From assembly GCA_037576195.1 (NCBI GenBank), contig CM075104.1:13718211-13782210 (forward strand): DNA of 64,000 nucleotides, in the 5' to 3' direction. This document shows positions 1 to 13,800 of the stretch, in pieces. The notes beneath the pieces are model-generated. The model ran no database searches, was not told the origin of the DNA, and was given only the letters and a program-made list of their open reading frames with translations. Position 1 is the stretch's first letter; every line of letters begins with the position of its first letter. Both the position numbers and the translations under genes were made by a program. Origin of the DNA: Phytoseiulus persimilis (Eukaryota > Arthropoda > Arachnida > Mesostigmata > Phytoseiidae).

Positions 1-320
1 CGCAACTTGATGCTCAGACATTTTATATTGGCGAATCCCTAATGCCCTAATTCACCGCGGAACGATGTCACGTGTCCTCGCAGGGATCGCTTGAAGGCCG
101 CTGACGACATCCAGCAGTGCTGTCGTAAAGAAGATCCACGATATGCGAGGCTTCCGAGAGACTCGTTGGAATCGAGCCCTCAAATCATCCAGAGTGTTTT
201 CGCTGCAGAAGTTTCCTTCTGAACGGCTCGATAACTGCCTCTAATCACTTCCGGAGGAGGGGTTGAGATTTTCGGAGATGGAGAGCGGATGAGGAGGGTA
301 TTTATTACTATCTAAGGGCA

Positions 321-440
321 TGCTCTTCGATTGTTCAACCCCTCCGGTGAGTGCTCTTCTATTGGAGCGCGCTCTTCAATTAGAGGCTGCTCCGATATTG
401 TTCAACGCGCCCAGGAGGGTGCTCTTCGAGTTTTCAAACG
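321..440. repeat. Degenerate 67-68 bp repeat, locus A
   Basis: A phrase beginning GTGCTCTTC at 351 recurs at 419, a 68-base period. Inside the unit are a further GCGCTCTTC and a TTCAAC motif that also appears just upstream at 334. The same unit in diverged form lies about 500 bp downstream (850-962). The shared skeleton is GTGCTCTYCTAT, then a GAGCG-type GTGCTCTCC, then GTTCAACCCC. It looks like remains of a short satellite or minisatellite array. It also lies inside an open frame starting at 320, which I attribute to the repeat and not to a gene. Confidence 0.55.
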
Positions 441-849
441 TGACTGCACACCAGAAAGCTCGATGCTACGGAAGAACTCGCCCCCCCCTCCCTCAGCAAG
501 CGTTCGATCGCTCGTTCAGAGTCGCCTTCGTATGTGATGATCAGCTTTTCAATAGAGGCTTGGAGTTATGCTTCTTTCGGGTTTTATGAGATACGAAACA
601 GGGATTTAATGAGCGTTTTCCCGTACTCCACCGGTAGCCCCTTTAATCAGCTCTCGGCACGTCAGCCGATGAGGTTCCGTTGATTTCTGCAGCCAACTGT
701 TCCCAGCTTCACGTTCGTGAGCGGCGAAACCCTCGTGTGATGCTGGGCCGCCGGGGACGATGCTCAACAACATAATCGAGCACCTTGCGGAAAGCGTCTC
801 TTCACCCAATCAAGAGCGGCTCACGTCGCGCATTCGCCCATCGGCCTTC

Positions 850-962
850 GCGCTCTCCTATCAGAGGATGCGCTCCAAATAGATCGAGCTCTTCTAATGT
901 TCAACCCCGCTGGAAAGTGCTCTCCTATGAGAGCGTGCTCTCCAAATAGATCGTGCTCCTGT
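850..962. repeat. Degenerate 67-68 bp repeat, locus B
   Basis: Two adjacent copies of one unit begin at 850 (GCGCTCTCCTAT) and 917 (GTGCTCTCCTAT), 67 bases apart. Each continues into GCTCCAAATAGATCG or CTCCAAATAGATCG, which is nearly identical between copies. The spacer GTTCAACCCC at 899-908 matches locus A at 333-342. The intervening 440-850 sequence does not obviously contain further copies. Confidence 0.6.
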
Positions 963-3672
963 GTCAGAATAATAACGGTGGTGTGCTTCGGCCCATATCT
1001 CTTCTGGCATCCTCGGTTGGGAACTTTGGGTTCGAAAGCGAGTGACTCCGAGACTGGAACTCAGGGCAACAACGGGCATGGCATGAAACCCTCCAGGATT
1101 GCCTCATGGGAGAGGGGTTCTTGAGCTCTGTGCTCGGGATTATGACAGAGAATATCGCCTGAGACATTTCAGCTGTTGCACCACATCTCTCGACGACTCG
1201 TTCATAATAATCAGTGATGGTCTGTCTCGTTTCGAGCAGCGTCGCCACACCCAGGTGCGGCATTCGGTTCTCAATTAAGAGAAGAGGGGCCACGTTTACT
1301 CCCGTTGAGAGAGTCCGCCGCGAGTATTGATCAATATTTCACCGACTCATTCCGACTTGGATGCGAGCGGGACTCGACTTATCAGGCTAGCCGAAAGTCA
1401 CCTCTCTTTTAAAAACATTCAGCCGAATAACCCCTGCCGGACTCACCAGACATGACATGAATATTAGAGGAGCAACGAGCCCGACACGGCGGCTTTCTGG
1501 GCGGGAGGCTTTATACATATTCCGGTTCCACACGTGAGGTTCCACAAGTGCCTCTTCCCATCGTCACGAACACACAGGGACGGTTTTCAACCAACTCGTC
1601 CGTGGTACTCGATCGCCACCAGTGCTGCTTGCAACAGAAATCCATTGCTCCATCGAGAGAGCTGTTGTAGTTCGAGCGTACAACTTCACGATCCTGGATC
1701 GATGTCCCTGCATTGCCAAGTGGCAATAATGATGCGATTCGTAATAAGAGTTTTGTGTCGATTCGCAGGGAAGCGGCTATTACAAGGCTGGCAGCAGGAT
1801 GCATTTGAGAGCCTTGACGTCGGCCAAGGGTTAAATACATCCCAGGTTCCGCCAGCGTTCGTGTCGTTAGACCTGAGCTGGAGAAACAATGCCGACATCG
1901 ACAGTTTTGTTTGATGGACAAAATACGATACTTCCAATTGAAAGCGGCTCGTCCGTGGCTCTGTTGTTTGATCCAGCCGAGCCTTCTGCCCCGCTGCCCT
2001 CCGGGGTGGAGTTGCGACGTTGACATCGAGTTTCGTCAGAATCGATTGGCGCCTTTGTTAGCATCAACTGCCGCTGCCGTCGCCGCGACTGCTGGCTCCT
2101 TTCGGCGTGAACTCTGAGAACTCGTGTGTAGACTTTTACGATTATGGCGGCGACAACAACAACTCGGACGACACGTCACCCGCCAGAGATCAACATCGGC
2201 GGGGCATTGGAACAGGTCGACAATATTTTCCGATCGTAGAGACTCCGCAGACTCATTCGGCTAGCATGTCTAGAGCTGCTGTGGAGCGTGTATAAACCAG
2301 CAGGGAAGCTTACGTTCAGTTCGAGCAGAACTGGCTTTATTGAAGAAGGCAAGCGGCGTGGTAGCGTTTAGCGACTTCTCCCAATCGTGAGCACACACCC
2401 AAGAGTTGACTTCACTTCGAAATGTCCTACCTGCGCTCGAGGGACTGGGCGTCCTCCAGGCCTAAGCCCCCGACTCGGAACCCGTCAAAAGCTCCGGACC
2501 CTCAGGATGCAAGGAAAACTGCAGCAGTCCAATTCTGGAGAGAACCACATCCCGATGGCTGAGCCTTCGAATCCAGGCTCGATTGGAGCATCATCAGTTC
2601 TCCCGCCTTCCGAAACCACCGAAAGAATTCCAGATGGATATTCATCGAGCAGTGAGCGAGGTGGCTCCAAGGCTTCCAGGTACACAGCGGGGAGGAAGAG
2701 GGCCGGTATGGTCGTCGGTCATCTGGCCATCTCTGAAATCTCGTAGGGCCTCAGTAATCCGGTTCCGACGTCTTCCTACAGTTTTCCCCCTTGGTCACCG
2801 GCTCGCGACTCCACTTTGCTTTGGCGAACCGAACGAGAGCAGCGACAGACCTCCCCAAGCTCCATTTCGCGCCGATACATGTCTGCTGAGGCCGCTAGCT
2901 AAGTGGTTCTTCTCTTTGCCACGTTCGAGGAGAAATGGTTCCGGCAAGTAGCGGCCGGGCTCGATGTCCGAAAGCGAGGTGATTTCGTTCAAGGGAAAGG
3001 ACGCGCTCATCGGGTCGACTCGAGAGCCGTTTCCTGGATGCAGCCTCCCGCCCAGATCGGGGCCGGTCTCCAGGTGGCGGAGGTTATTCCGCGCCCATGA
3101 AAATGTGTCCGCGAAGATTCTTAGATGCGCAGAGGAGGAAGTCTCTCGTCGTTACTCGTCCAAGGATGGACTGCGGTTGGAATGGAGGATTAGCGCACCG
3201 GAAAACTCAGAAAATCTCTCCGTCGAGTGAAGTTCAGATAACTCTCCGTTCGCTATTCTGCTACTTGCACACGCTTCTGTTATGCGACACCCACCCGGGA
3301 AATTTGAATACAGCGAAAACGGTTCCAATCCAAACGCCCCCACGTGGCACCGAACGAGGAAAAGTTACCGACATTGATTTTCTGACAATCGTTCCCGAGG
3401 TATGGAATTACCGGCGAATTTTCCGCATCCCAATCCCAACGCGAGCTTTCCGCCCACTCCTCCTACAAGCCTGTCATTTGAGTTTATTACCGGCTGTCGA
3501 GGACATTGCATGAGTGACGGTCGCTCAGCGAGTTGAATATTTAGCTAGTGTTTCAACTTTTGAATTTGTACCACTGGGGCTCATTCGAGCTCAATATGAG
3601 AATTCTCGCAGAATGTGAAACTTTCCCAGGCCCGCTGCTCTGATCAGCGTTCAAGTCCTCGACGTTGTGACT
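963..3672. other. No supportable gene
   Basis: Open frames occur on both strands (for example minus-strand 964-1293 and 1511-2026), but they compete with equally long frames on the other strand and have no paired splice signals. A small ATG-initiated plus-strand frame at about 2144 begins MAATTTTRTTRHPPEINIG and includes ACA/ACN-repeat codons. It could be a first coding exon, but no good donor follows it. Confidence 0.4.
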
Positions 3673-3703
3673 CACGTGTGTGTGTGTGTGTGCGCGCGTG
3701 TAC
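3673..3703. repeat. Alternating purine/pyrimidine GT/CG microsatellite
   Basis: A perfect run of 31 alternating pyrimidine and purine bases: about eight GT steps, then CGCGCG, then TGTAC. Such tracts are known to favour left-handed Z-DNA and to be polymorphic in length. No gene is assigned nearby, so a regulatory role is not claimed. Confidence 0.85.
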
Positions 3704-6700
3704 TTCTCTCGACCGAAACCTTCCTCGACCTCGTTCTGACGGGCCGTTCCAATATCAGATGCTGGTGTTTGCCTCGAAGTTGTTAATTACATCGAAAGGA
3801 TTTCAACATTCTATGGCTCAGGGAAGAAGACGCAACTCTTCCCCTCCGTCGGGTTTTATTGGCTGTATATTCATCCGAAGAGCGACTTAGCAAACTATCA
3901 GCACAAACCCGCCCGCAACCGCACGTCTGCCCGCACTGGCCCCCGGGGTTGAAGTCTCTGGTGATCCCCATAAAAAAGGAGAACACGCCTCGTATCTAAC
4001 CGAACAAGAGCGGTGCCGTGGCGCCGCTCTGCTGTGTTTCATCTCGGAGTCCCATGTCGCTCGACTTTGTTTATGACGTGGCGCTCGGAGCACTTCGTGA
4101 CTGATTTACTCAAACCGATGATTTTTGTCCGGTTCCGTTCTCGAGGAGCCTGTTCCTCTGTTGCATCAATGCTTCCAGTCGAGAACTGGATTTCGCGATC
4201 GCCGTTCGGATGTCACTTCCTTGCCCGATGGGTGGGAGATCCGACCGAACGCGGTTTTCAGTCCTCATCTTCCGTTGGCTTGCTCATTCGAGAGTGTCAA
4301 GTTCCTGGAAGTCCCTTTCATAGGGGACGCCGCCGACCGCGGATCCGGGTTGTTTATGAGGACATAATCAGTCGCCATGAGCCTCCCGCGCTGTTGCGTG
4401 TAATTTCCTCCGTTGGGTTTCGCCGGGATCTGCCTGTAGTTTTGATTACGAGAACCCTTGATGTGCGTTCGCCCGATGGAGTGAGGTCAGGGCTGCTGGG
4501 GTGTTGCCTAAACGAGCTCAGCTGGACTCGATGGCTCTGATTGAGAAGGAAGAAGCGGGAGAGAAAATAATTCTCGGTTTCTGCCCGCTTAATCGGCCGG
4601 GCGACAACCAGGTTCCGAGTCTTTCGAGAGCAAATAAACCTGGGATTTGGCATGAAACAAACTCATCTCGATCTCTACTCAAGTTCGCATGTTGTTCAAG
4701 CGAGCGACGTCACGGTCGTCAGCACCCCTCCGAGATTCCTCCGGGAGCGAGTACTCCGAGGCTTCCGGAACTCTGATACTTGTGCTTTGAGATTCCTTGA
4801 GGGAGCTCGAGGTTTTCCTTTCGAAAACCATCTGTCCACTGAATCGCGTACTGAAAGGGAGGTCGACGTGCTGCGGAGCGGATCGGCGGGCCAGGTTGGC
4901 CCCTGAGGAGCTCTCTCCTGTCAACCGGAGAAGACGAAACGCATCTCTATGGCCAGCGGGTAAGCGAGAGCCGTCATTCTTCCTGACATTCGCTGGCCAC
5001 TTGTTGAATGTCTGCTCTGAGAGATCCTCCTCCGTTCGTTCGGGTTGCGTTCCACCGCCCCCGGTGCGACTGTCTTCCGCATGAAGCAGACAGGCGTCAA
5101 CGTCCCGTATCGCATCGGTCAATGTTCGCCGTAGGCCGCGACGGCTTCTTCTCAGAGAACGAGTCGAGAGCGAGCGAGCGAGCAGGAAACGTCCCTAGTG
5201 AATTGATATCTCTCCACTTTTACTTGAGCTTCCCCTGCCCGTTCTTCTGGTGTGCGTCACGCGAGGGAAGAGGACATTAGTTTCGACGTTTGATAGACGG
5301 GCCGTCTCTGGTGTGCGCGCGCACTTCGGCCACGCTTCAAGTCGAGAGCTGTTTTTTTTTTGCCTGATAAACCCGATGGTCGGGCGCGACACACGGCCGA
5401 CTGAGCAGCGTTCGTCTATCTTCGTTTGATTCCGAGCGCGGACATTTATGTAAATACCCGAAATTAGATTCCTTTTTTGAGCAGCGGGAAGAGTGCAGCA
5501 CGAGAAGAGTTGAAAGAAGTAAACGAACAACGACGTAGTGGAAAGTCCCACATCGTTACAAAAGCATCCTGGAGTGCAGCTTATCCACAAAGCTCTGAGG
5601 TAGTTTCATCCTTTCGTCATTAGGCACGAAGACTTTGCACAGCAGACGATAATGGTCCTAGCGTAGGGAGCACAACGAGCGAGCTGTGGAAAGCTGGAGA
5701 AAAACAGCTCGGTCGAACTCGGACCAATCGGAAAGTTCTTTGTTGCACGTAGTGCGTGTTCGTTCGAGCATTCTCCGCAACGACTCCGGTTTGCGCAAGA
5801 GGCCGCGTCAACGCGTAAAAAGTCCTCTCTTCGCGAGTTCCTGCCCCTCGCATCCCACGATGGCGGAGGCGGCAAACACAGTGCCCGCGCCCGTACCGGG
5901 CCGAACGGCCCATCGTTCTCTTAGACCCCAGCGCCGACCAGGGCTGCGGATCAAGCTTGATGATTCTTGTTGATGACGCTCCAAGTTAGAGGCGAAGTTC
6001 TCATCCTACAATATTTGTGGCCGTTGGGAACTCCTGGGGCCCCCTTGGAGCGAAGAATTGAACAGAAGATAACATCTTCGAGTTCTGTCATATAAAGGTC
6101 TCAACTGATCAGCGGTTATGACACGTCACCCGATTCAGGATCATCTGGTACATCGATCGATTCTCTAGTCATCGCTCCATTCCGGAACGACGGACGGAAT
6201 TCACGGACTCTCGAGGGAAGGTTACTAGTGTGCTCTCCTTCTGATTCAGGTGAAACTCGGTTTCCCTCAAGTTACTTATTGAACTAGGATTTCCAAAGAA
6301 CATCGGCAATCGATTCGGAAATGTGCAGATCGTAGGGCTCGTTACGCTCTTCGTCAATTGTGAATAAGCTGCCCTGAACCCACTGAATTCTTGGATGTGA
6401 CCTCCGACTATCCGCAAGAAAGGTTTTCAAGAGACACTCCGGAATTTCGGATCCTGTGCCGCGTCGATCCAAGCTGATCGATGTACCTCTCGATCTGCGC
6501 ATTACCTGCAAACTAATGGCCTCCAATCTCCTGAGTTGGGATGGCACCTGGGTTCTCGAAGAATTCCATGATTCATATAAATAGAGCACGTATATGGAGT
6601 CGGTGTGCATTGAGATGTAATGGTCTTCGCAATCATCCCGAGCTCTGGAGGCTGTTCTCTCCGAAGGTTCGAGCGAATCGTACTTCTGCACCAGGTTATC

Positions 6701-9700
6701 GGCAGCAGCTTGGTGCGCATTCAGGTCCTCGTTTGCCTGAGGTTTTTTTAGATAGAGGGAGTCCCACAACGCCGGGAGAGCCGAGCGAAGTGATCGGTGA
6801 CGGAAAAACAATTCAGCCCTGAAGCGAAACACTGACCCTATGTACATATGGAAGATCTCGAGGAAACCAAATCGATTCGGGTCGAGAGGAGCCGTCGATC
6901 AGAAACATGCGTTGCAGCGACCGACGGCGGACCGGGTCGAAGCCAGCTCCCCCGAGCAGAGGAGAAGCCTGTGGGAGCAGCTCAATCGAGGATCCTATGC
7001 GAACATTTAATTACGAAAATACAAAGCGATCCATTCACGCTGCTGTTTGAGGGACGGAGAAGAAGGCAGGAAGGCGACACCAGATTCTCGGCTGCGGCTT
7101 CTCGCAGGGTTGTGATGGAGAATACTCTGATCCCTGTTCCGTTCGGAAGATCGATACTTTTGTTAGACCTTAGAGCTGTGATCCGGACGAATACCTCATC
7201 AGTCACGCCGGCTCATCGCGAGCCACGCGCACAGCGTTACCAAGGTATAAATCATTGCCTGATTGGGTGGCTTCCTTCCGTCGTCTTCCTCCTGACACTC
7301 TCTGTCAAGTTCGGCCGCTAGACAAGCCCGAGAGGCATTGCTCGTGCTCGGATGGAATCAGTTGTAAACGTGCGGTGTTTGAGTTTGCGACTCCGAACGG
7401 ATCAACGGTCCGACCACGTCGATTCTACGAGCCGTCGCACACAGGGAGAACTGGTTCCGTATGAAAGAAGGTGTCACAGCTGCAAAAACGGAGTTGGAAG
7501 ATGCCGCGCTGTCGGATCTAAAGTCCTTCGGCCCGCGGAATACGAAAGATCTGGACGAGTTATCAATATTCCCCACTTCAACCCCTCATGGGTCTTCAGA
7601 TCCAATCTGCTAATACACGGCAGTTGCGTGAAGTGACCCCATCCAGACGGAAAGTCGCTAGCTTCCCGATCGCAGTGGGCTCTCCCGCCCGATTCCATTG
7701 CCTAAACCTGGATCGGGGAACATCGCAATTTGCCGAACATAGGTTTGCCCGTTCGTTTCTCAGGCAAATCAGGAGAATGTGCGGTCTCCGAAAACATTTG
7801 ATTCGATACCGAACCAAATTCTGAACGATATCCTGCGCCGAAGGTATGCGGGAACACCAATCCCCATAACCGAATGGGAGTCTCGGTCGATATCCTTGGA
7901 AACACAATTGGACATCGCAAACTCCACCGGGAGCGAACTGGTGGTTCACTTCTCATCCAGATGGAAAGAAGTTCTTCGGAGCATTGGATAGTTCGAGCGG
8001 CTATTTTTGTTGGTTTCCCACTGCTGGACGCGGCATTCTCCGGATTGCTCAACTCGAGAGTTCTCGATGATTCCAAAGTCCCCCTCCCCCCCGTCACCAG
8101 TTTCCTTCAATGTATTTAGAATACGTACTTTTCGATCGTATTCAGACGTATTTCGGATTGCTTTGCGTCTTGGCAGGCCGCAGACCACAACCTCTGATTT
8201 TGCTGGTCACAGTTGGGAGCGGCGTATCGCGCAGGTCGGCCGATAGTTCCCAGGCCATTCCGTGATCGGGCGGTGGAAACGTTAACTCTTCCGAAAATTT
8301 GTGAAACGTGCCTGGAAAATTCTCAGCAGAGTTGCATTTACACCGGGCGTAGTCGAAAACCTATCCTCGCATCGCGAGCCGCGCAACCACAGCGTGCGAT
8401 AACCGATGATCGATTCGTATGCTATCTGGCCATGGTAGGAGCTCCTTCCGAAGTGAGGTGGAACTTGTCTCGTGCAATTCATGGCGATCATCACATCGGG
8501 ATCACTTCGGCGTCACGTCCGAAACAGCTCCACATTCGAATTTTCCGCTATTCGCAACACTATCGATGGTGCGGAGCGATGGACAGAGTCCTCGGTCCAG
8601 GCGGCGGCGTCGATGACGGCAAAAATCAGGGAGCCGCCCGCTTGGTCCCGAAACCGGAGACTGGACGTTTTCGAAAGTTTAGATCCCCAAATGCGCCATG
8701 ACAGGTGTGATGAGGCGTCATTCCTGGTTACGTCGCTGTATGACGGCCTTCTATTGACTCTTCGGTAGGGGATATTTCTCGGCTGATGCCCAAGGCTGAG
8801 AAATTGATATGCGTTCGGGACGAATTTGGCGAGTTTCAAGCTTGTTGAGGCTTGTCGAAGTTGTTTGCCGTGGCCGTTTCGGTTGCTCAGTAACAATATA
8901 GGAGCCCAGGAATCCGAATAGCTGAGGGGCATGCTTCGCGAGTCCCGAAGAACCACCGATGTGCTTTGTCGTGCCCGTTCTCATCGGGCAGAGTCGCACC
9001 GAAACTTATCTCTGGTTTTCTGAGTTGAACGCGGAAGAGGCACGAACAGGAGCCCCGACGACGACACTCAGCAAGGCAGGAAGAGATGGCGCGTTCGGGG
9101 CCTGGCTCCATTGTTCGGAGCGGAAGAACTTGGAAGAGAGGGCTCTCAAATTGCGAACCAGCTGCGTCTCCTCGGATAATGGGGCGAAGTATATTTGGCG
9201 TTCCTGCTGATATCTCCAACAAAGCTGCTACTAACATTACCAACACCTTCACCAGCAACATCATCAGCCAGTTGGCTAGACGAGGGTCCCGCTTCGAGAA
9301 AGGTACAATCAGCTTTTAATTAAGTCAGCAGTGCTCAAGTCACTCGGAGAAGAGGCTCCGATGAGAGAGGAGACACAGCCGCGGAAGTCAACCTTCGCGA
9401 CCTCAAACTGCCCCGACCGACGTCGCCGACCTGGCCCCGAACGTCATATTCTCTCTGCTGTAGTCAGTCGGAAGTCCACCGAGGAGCAGTCCTGCTGCTG
9501 TCCAGACTGATGCGATTCAGCGGCCGTCGTGGTCAACCCGAGCTGACCGGGAGCTCGATCCGGGTTCCCGATCTCCATTCCAACCCGGTCGCTGGTTTTT
9601 CCGTGCTCTCATTTTTCCCCTTCCGTTCACCGCCCTGCCTCAACTGAGCGTTCCTGAGCCGCAGCCAGCACCAGTCTGACCACTCGAGTGTCGAGGACAT

Positions 9701-10677
9701 TGATCTCATGATCGGCGTCCCCGAGTTTACAGCGGAGGCGCTCGGTCAATCGATCGGATTCATTGCCTCAATCAGACTGCAGCTCGATTTCTGTTGCCTG
9801 AGGTCAGTACGGCGTGCTTTCTGCACGACTTGTCCGGCCGACGTCCTCTCTGAGCTTCTCCCCGTCAAGCTTGATTACCGATTCCGATTCGATCACGACT
9901 TCGACCGTTGTACTAGCAGAACCAGTCGGGGAGCGAGTACGTTGCTGTCGTTTCACGCTGCGGAAAGCTTTCTCTGCTTTCGAGGGAACAGAATTAGCGA
10001 GCCGCAGGAACTATTAGTTAGAGAGTAGCGGAGGACGCATGAAGGGCGGACAAAGTCGTATGCTTGAATACAAGCCGTCGGCGGAGCGGTGGCGTAGGCC
10101 AGTGTGCCTTCAGCCACGCTAGCTAGATGCGAAGCTGATCGGCTGAGGAAGCGAGCGAGGAGGAGGTAAGCAAGACGCGGCACAAGGCAGGCCCCGCTCC
10201 TGGGAAATACAACTAGAACGTGCCCGAGGCTGGGGCGGGAGCCACTCAGCTGATTGGAACGCGGCGACAAGATCGGCCAACAGTTCCGACTGCGTCGTCG
10301 GTATCTGCGACCGAACGCGCCGAACGACTTTGGTGACACACATAGGTGTTGACACGCGATGCAAGAAAACCGCCAGCCAGTCTGCCGGCTTGATTCCGAG
10401 GGGCTCAAAATGCTCGCCCGCTCTCACATGACAGAGTAGACATTGCTACAGCGGCGGCGGTGGCAGCAGGAGGAAATTTGTGACACGAAGCAGCTTTAAT
10501 ATCCGCTCAGCCGGAAGCTCAGAATACAAGTACAAGTCATTTGCTGAGGACGGATGACAATTTCGTCCGCTGATGTTCGGACTGATTCGATCTGCTGGAA
10601 ATGGCTTGGAGCCGGAGCATCCGGGAAAAGTCCACCAGCTGCACTATATTTGCGACCGGAGAATCACGAATGCGGGT
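3704..10677. other. No supportable gene
   Basis: About 7 kb holding many overlapping open frames, the longest being 187 codons (minus, 6284-6847), 175 (plus, 4013-4540), 162 (plus, 8213-8701) and 157 (plus, 6848-7321). None shows a recognisable domain, and in each place another frame or the opposite strand is equally open. Short T and GAGC runs are present near 5350 and 5170. I see no transposon protein motif. Confidence 0.4.
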
Positions 10678-10693
10678 GCGGCGGCGGCGGCGG
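10678..10693. repeat. GCG trinucleotide run
   Basis: Five GCG units plus one base. It is a simple GC-rich microsatellite with no supported coding context. Confidence 0.8.
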
Positions 10694-10792
10694 TTACCCG
10701 CATCCGAAGTCATTGATGTATCCGTTTTTCTCACATGAGCCGCGCTCGAGCGAGTTCAGCCCCGAAGCAAACTCATGAGATTCTGATTTGAG

Positions 10793-10805
10793 AAAAAAAA
10801 AAAAA
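10793..10805. repeat. Poly-A run (13 A)
   Basis: Thirteen consecutive A bases. I looked for a retroposed body upstream (SINE, or a processed copy ending in a poly-A tail) and for flanking target-site duplications. None was obvious by eye, so it is recorded only as a mononucleotide run. Confidence 0.8.
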
Positions 10806-13800
10806 GGGATTTCGGAAACCACTCGTCAATTCGTACTGGGTGCATTTTCGCCCGGAGAATGGGGGAGGGATGGGATGTCGAGCCGCAGGAGCTTCGACAC
10901 TTCCCACCTTCGGTGAGTTTTTCCCGAGTTTCGGGGAATTTTCATTCGGGGCAATGAGAGCCGGGAGCACTCGTCTCGGAGTTTCTCTTGAAGTTCTGCA
11001 CTCCAGGCCACGAGCTCCTCCACGGGATGGAGCTCAGCAATCTGGACATTCCAGTCTCCTAGGGGACCGGGCGTGTGCTCAGAGAGCTGGAAGTCCTGTT
11101 GGCGCTAGCGAAGGATCCCACCTGAATCCACCCACCTACATCTTCTGCCAGACTCAGAGCGCACTCCTGATCGTACCACGAGACATTCGAGGAACTGCTC
11201 GCCCTCACTTCTTAGATGGCAGGCTTGACCTATGTTCTCAGATGCATGCCATGTGTCGTCCCGGGATCGCAACGCTCACGGAGCGATGGTTCCGAATAAT
11301 AATTCGCACGACCTGACAGATCGGAGAATCGGTGCGATGATGGCAGCGACGATGATCTCGCTCCGTTTGGTTCGTTCTGACGAAAGATTCACCCCAAACA
11401 CTGATGAGCGTCAGGACCGCCTCTTGTTTGAAAACCATCGACTCCCGTATGACAGCGCAGCTCCCCTGTGAGTCGATCCACTCCGCAATCGTCGCGGAAA
11501 GCTCGCTAATTACCCGAGCCGAAGCCATGGGGGCATCATTCCATTGATATCCACACAATCTCTCGGCGATTCGGACATCGAATCAACCTCGAGGTAATGT
11601 CTCGCTCAGAGTCCGACCTAGAACATCAGTTTCCCGGGACCCGGAGTAATTATGGGCTCGACGACCCCTGACCTTTCGCTCTTCCGAGATGTCCGCTGGT
11701 GGGGCTCTCCGCCTTTCCGAAAAAAGTGCTCCATGCTCTCCAGAAGCTCTCTGCGGTGGGGTGGCCCACCATTCGAGCCGTGCGCCGCTCTCCTGGAAAA
11801 TGATTCTCACACAAGCACAATCATTGCAAAAGCGATGCGCCTCGGTCTCAACAACAAGCTCGACGTTCCCGAGGATCATGGCTTTGCAATTGTTATTCCC
11901 GGGAGGCAAACAGAGCTTCTCCCCAGAGTGGAGCGATGAGCCCGAGGTGACAGTGCGGCAGAGTTCAGACAATTTCAGCCACGATGAAGCTTTCCCTATC
12001 GCAACTCTCTGCCGCCCGCCTGCCACCACGAGGCATGATGTGGTCCTCTTTGCTGGAAGCCGGATCACGGCGCCGAACCAGCGGAGTCAGATAACAAAAT
12101 TAAAATACTCAGCCTTGCCCTCTACATTAGTTTCGCAGGACGCGTTCCGAGAGGCAGCTCCATCTGGATGGGACAACAAGCCGTTTATTGGTTTGTGTTT
12201 GTTCACGAAAGCCCGCGCAACGAGTCGGCTGTTGACGGCCTGCTCCCGTTCTCCCCTAAGCAGATGCCGCAAAGATGTTTCGTGAAAAACCATCCGATCC
12301 TAATAAAGGCCGGTGAAAACGAAACCGAAACGAACTCTGCTCCACGTGAGCTCCCGCCTGCTTTGTTGAGCGGAAATCGTTTCAAGGATGCGACAACGGA
12401 TGCAATGGGAGCGATTTCACAGGCGCTGGAAACTGATGGAACGTTCTCCTCGCCCTCTCGGGATCCTTGAATCCAGTCGAGTTTCAATAGCGACGCGGAA
12501 CGAGACGTTTTAACGGTCTCCTAGTTTCCTGAGCAACGCGTAATGGTCGAGAACTCCGGTTCCTTATTGAAGTGAACTGAGGAACAGCTTCGCTTGAATC
12601 CTCGACTTGCACCTCGGTCGGCATCGCCTACTCCGAATCGCAACAGCAACGGGCCTGTGAGGAAATCCTGAGGAACTTCGCGTTTCCTTGATCTCGGATC
12701 TCTTTCCGAAACTTGCGTTTCGTTGGAGCATCTCCCGCTATCTGCCACGCTGTGGAGAGAACTTTCAGCCGATACAGTTGATCTCAGGAAGATCTGAGAC
12801 GAGTCTCCCTAGCTATATGGAACGACAAAAATGCTGTAACGTCTGGCTAACTACATGTCAGCTACGAGGGCTTTCGTGAAGAAACAATGGAGTAACAATA
12901 AGCACCGTCGATGAATCGATATCAAGGTATTCGAGCCCGCACGCATGAGAATTTCGCCGACTCTTGCGATATTATTCGGGAACAAGACAGCACCACAATC
13001 GGCTGCAACACGGAGGGCGTATCTCCGTTTTTCTCCATAACTATGCCTCGGAATAGCTCGAACCAGCGGCGGAACCCGGAATCGGATTCGAGCTCTCCGA
13101 GCAGAGCTGGCGCATCGGACCAACCGTGCCGCGAATACCTCCTGCTCTTGAATTGCAACAGTCGAGAGTTGATTTGGGGGTACTCATTGTTAATTTCCAC
13201 TTTTGAGGTAGAGAATTCTCGATTCGCTATCGTGACCGATGCCAAACGGAGTGTGAAAGTCGATCATTTCGTGCAAACTGCTTGCTTATCGGACGGAGGA
13301 GTTGACACGCGGGTGGAGAGACTGTCCGCGACTTGAAGCCGCAGTGCGACGTCACATTGTAGTTTTGCGGAGCCGCCCGAAATAAGATTCGTGTTATCTC
13401 TCTCCCAGCAAAGACGCACAGGGCTGAAGTTGCCAGAGCAGCCGAGTTTGGCAGAGATCATGCTCTCATACCTGCCGGGAGTGCCCCTCAGGGCCTTGAT
13501 ACTTGAGCGCTTAACGCAAGTGAAGCCCACAGTTTTGAAGGAGATGGAACGGCGATGATTAGCACAGCCAAATGAAACATTCACATCTCGTACGCTGACA
13601 GGAACTCCGTGGCTGGATAAGGATTCGTAAGTTTCTGCTGAGCCCGAGTTCAGCTGGACTGAGACCCGAAAAACTTCTCGACTTCTTCAAGAGAGGTCTC
13701 ATCCAAAGCTATACCGCGCAGCTCTGGCCGTAACATCTCTCAGAACCCTTTGTACTTCTGAAAATGCGCGGTCAGGCACGTCACTGATCGGTCGTTCCAT

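Noticed and set aside
320-589. Open frame over the first repeat locus
   Set aside because: Explained by the 67-68 bp repeat having no stops in this frame.
10793-10805. Poly-A as the tail of a retroposed copy
   Set aside because: No recognisable SINE body, coding remnant or target-site duplication upstream.
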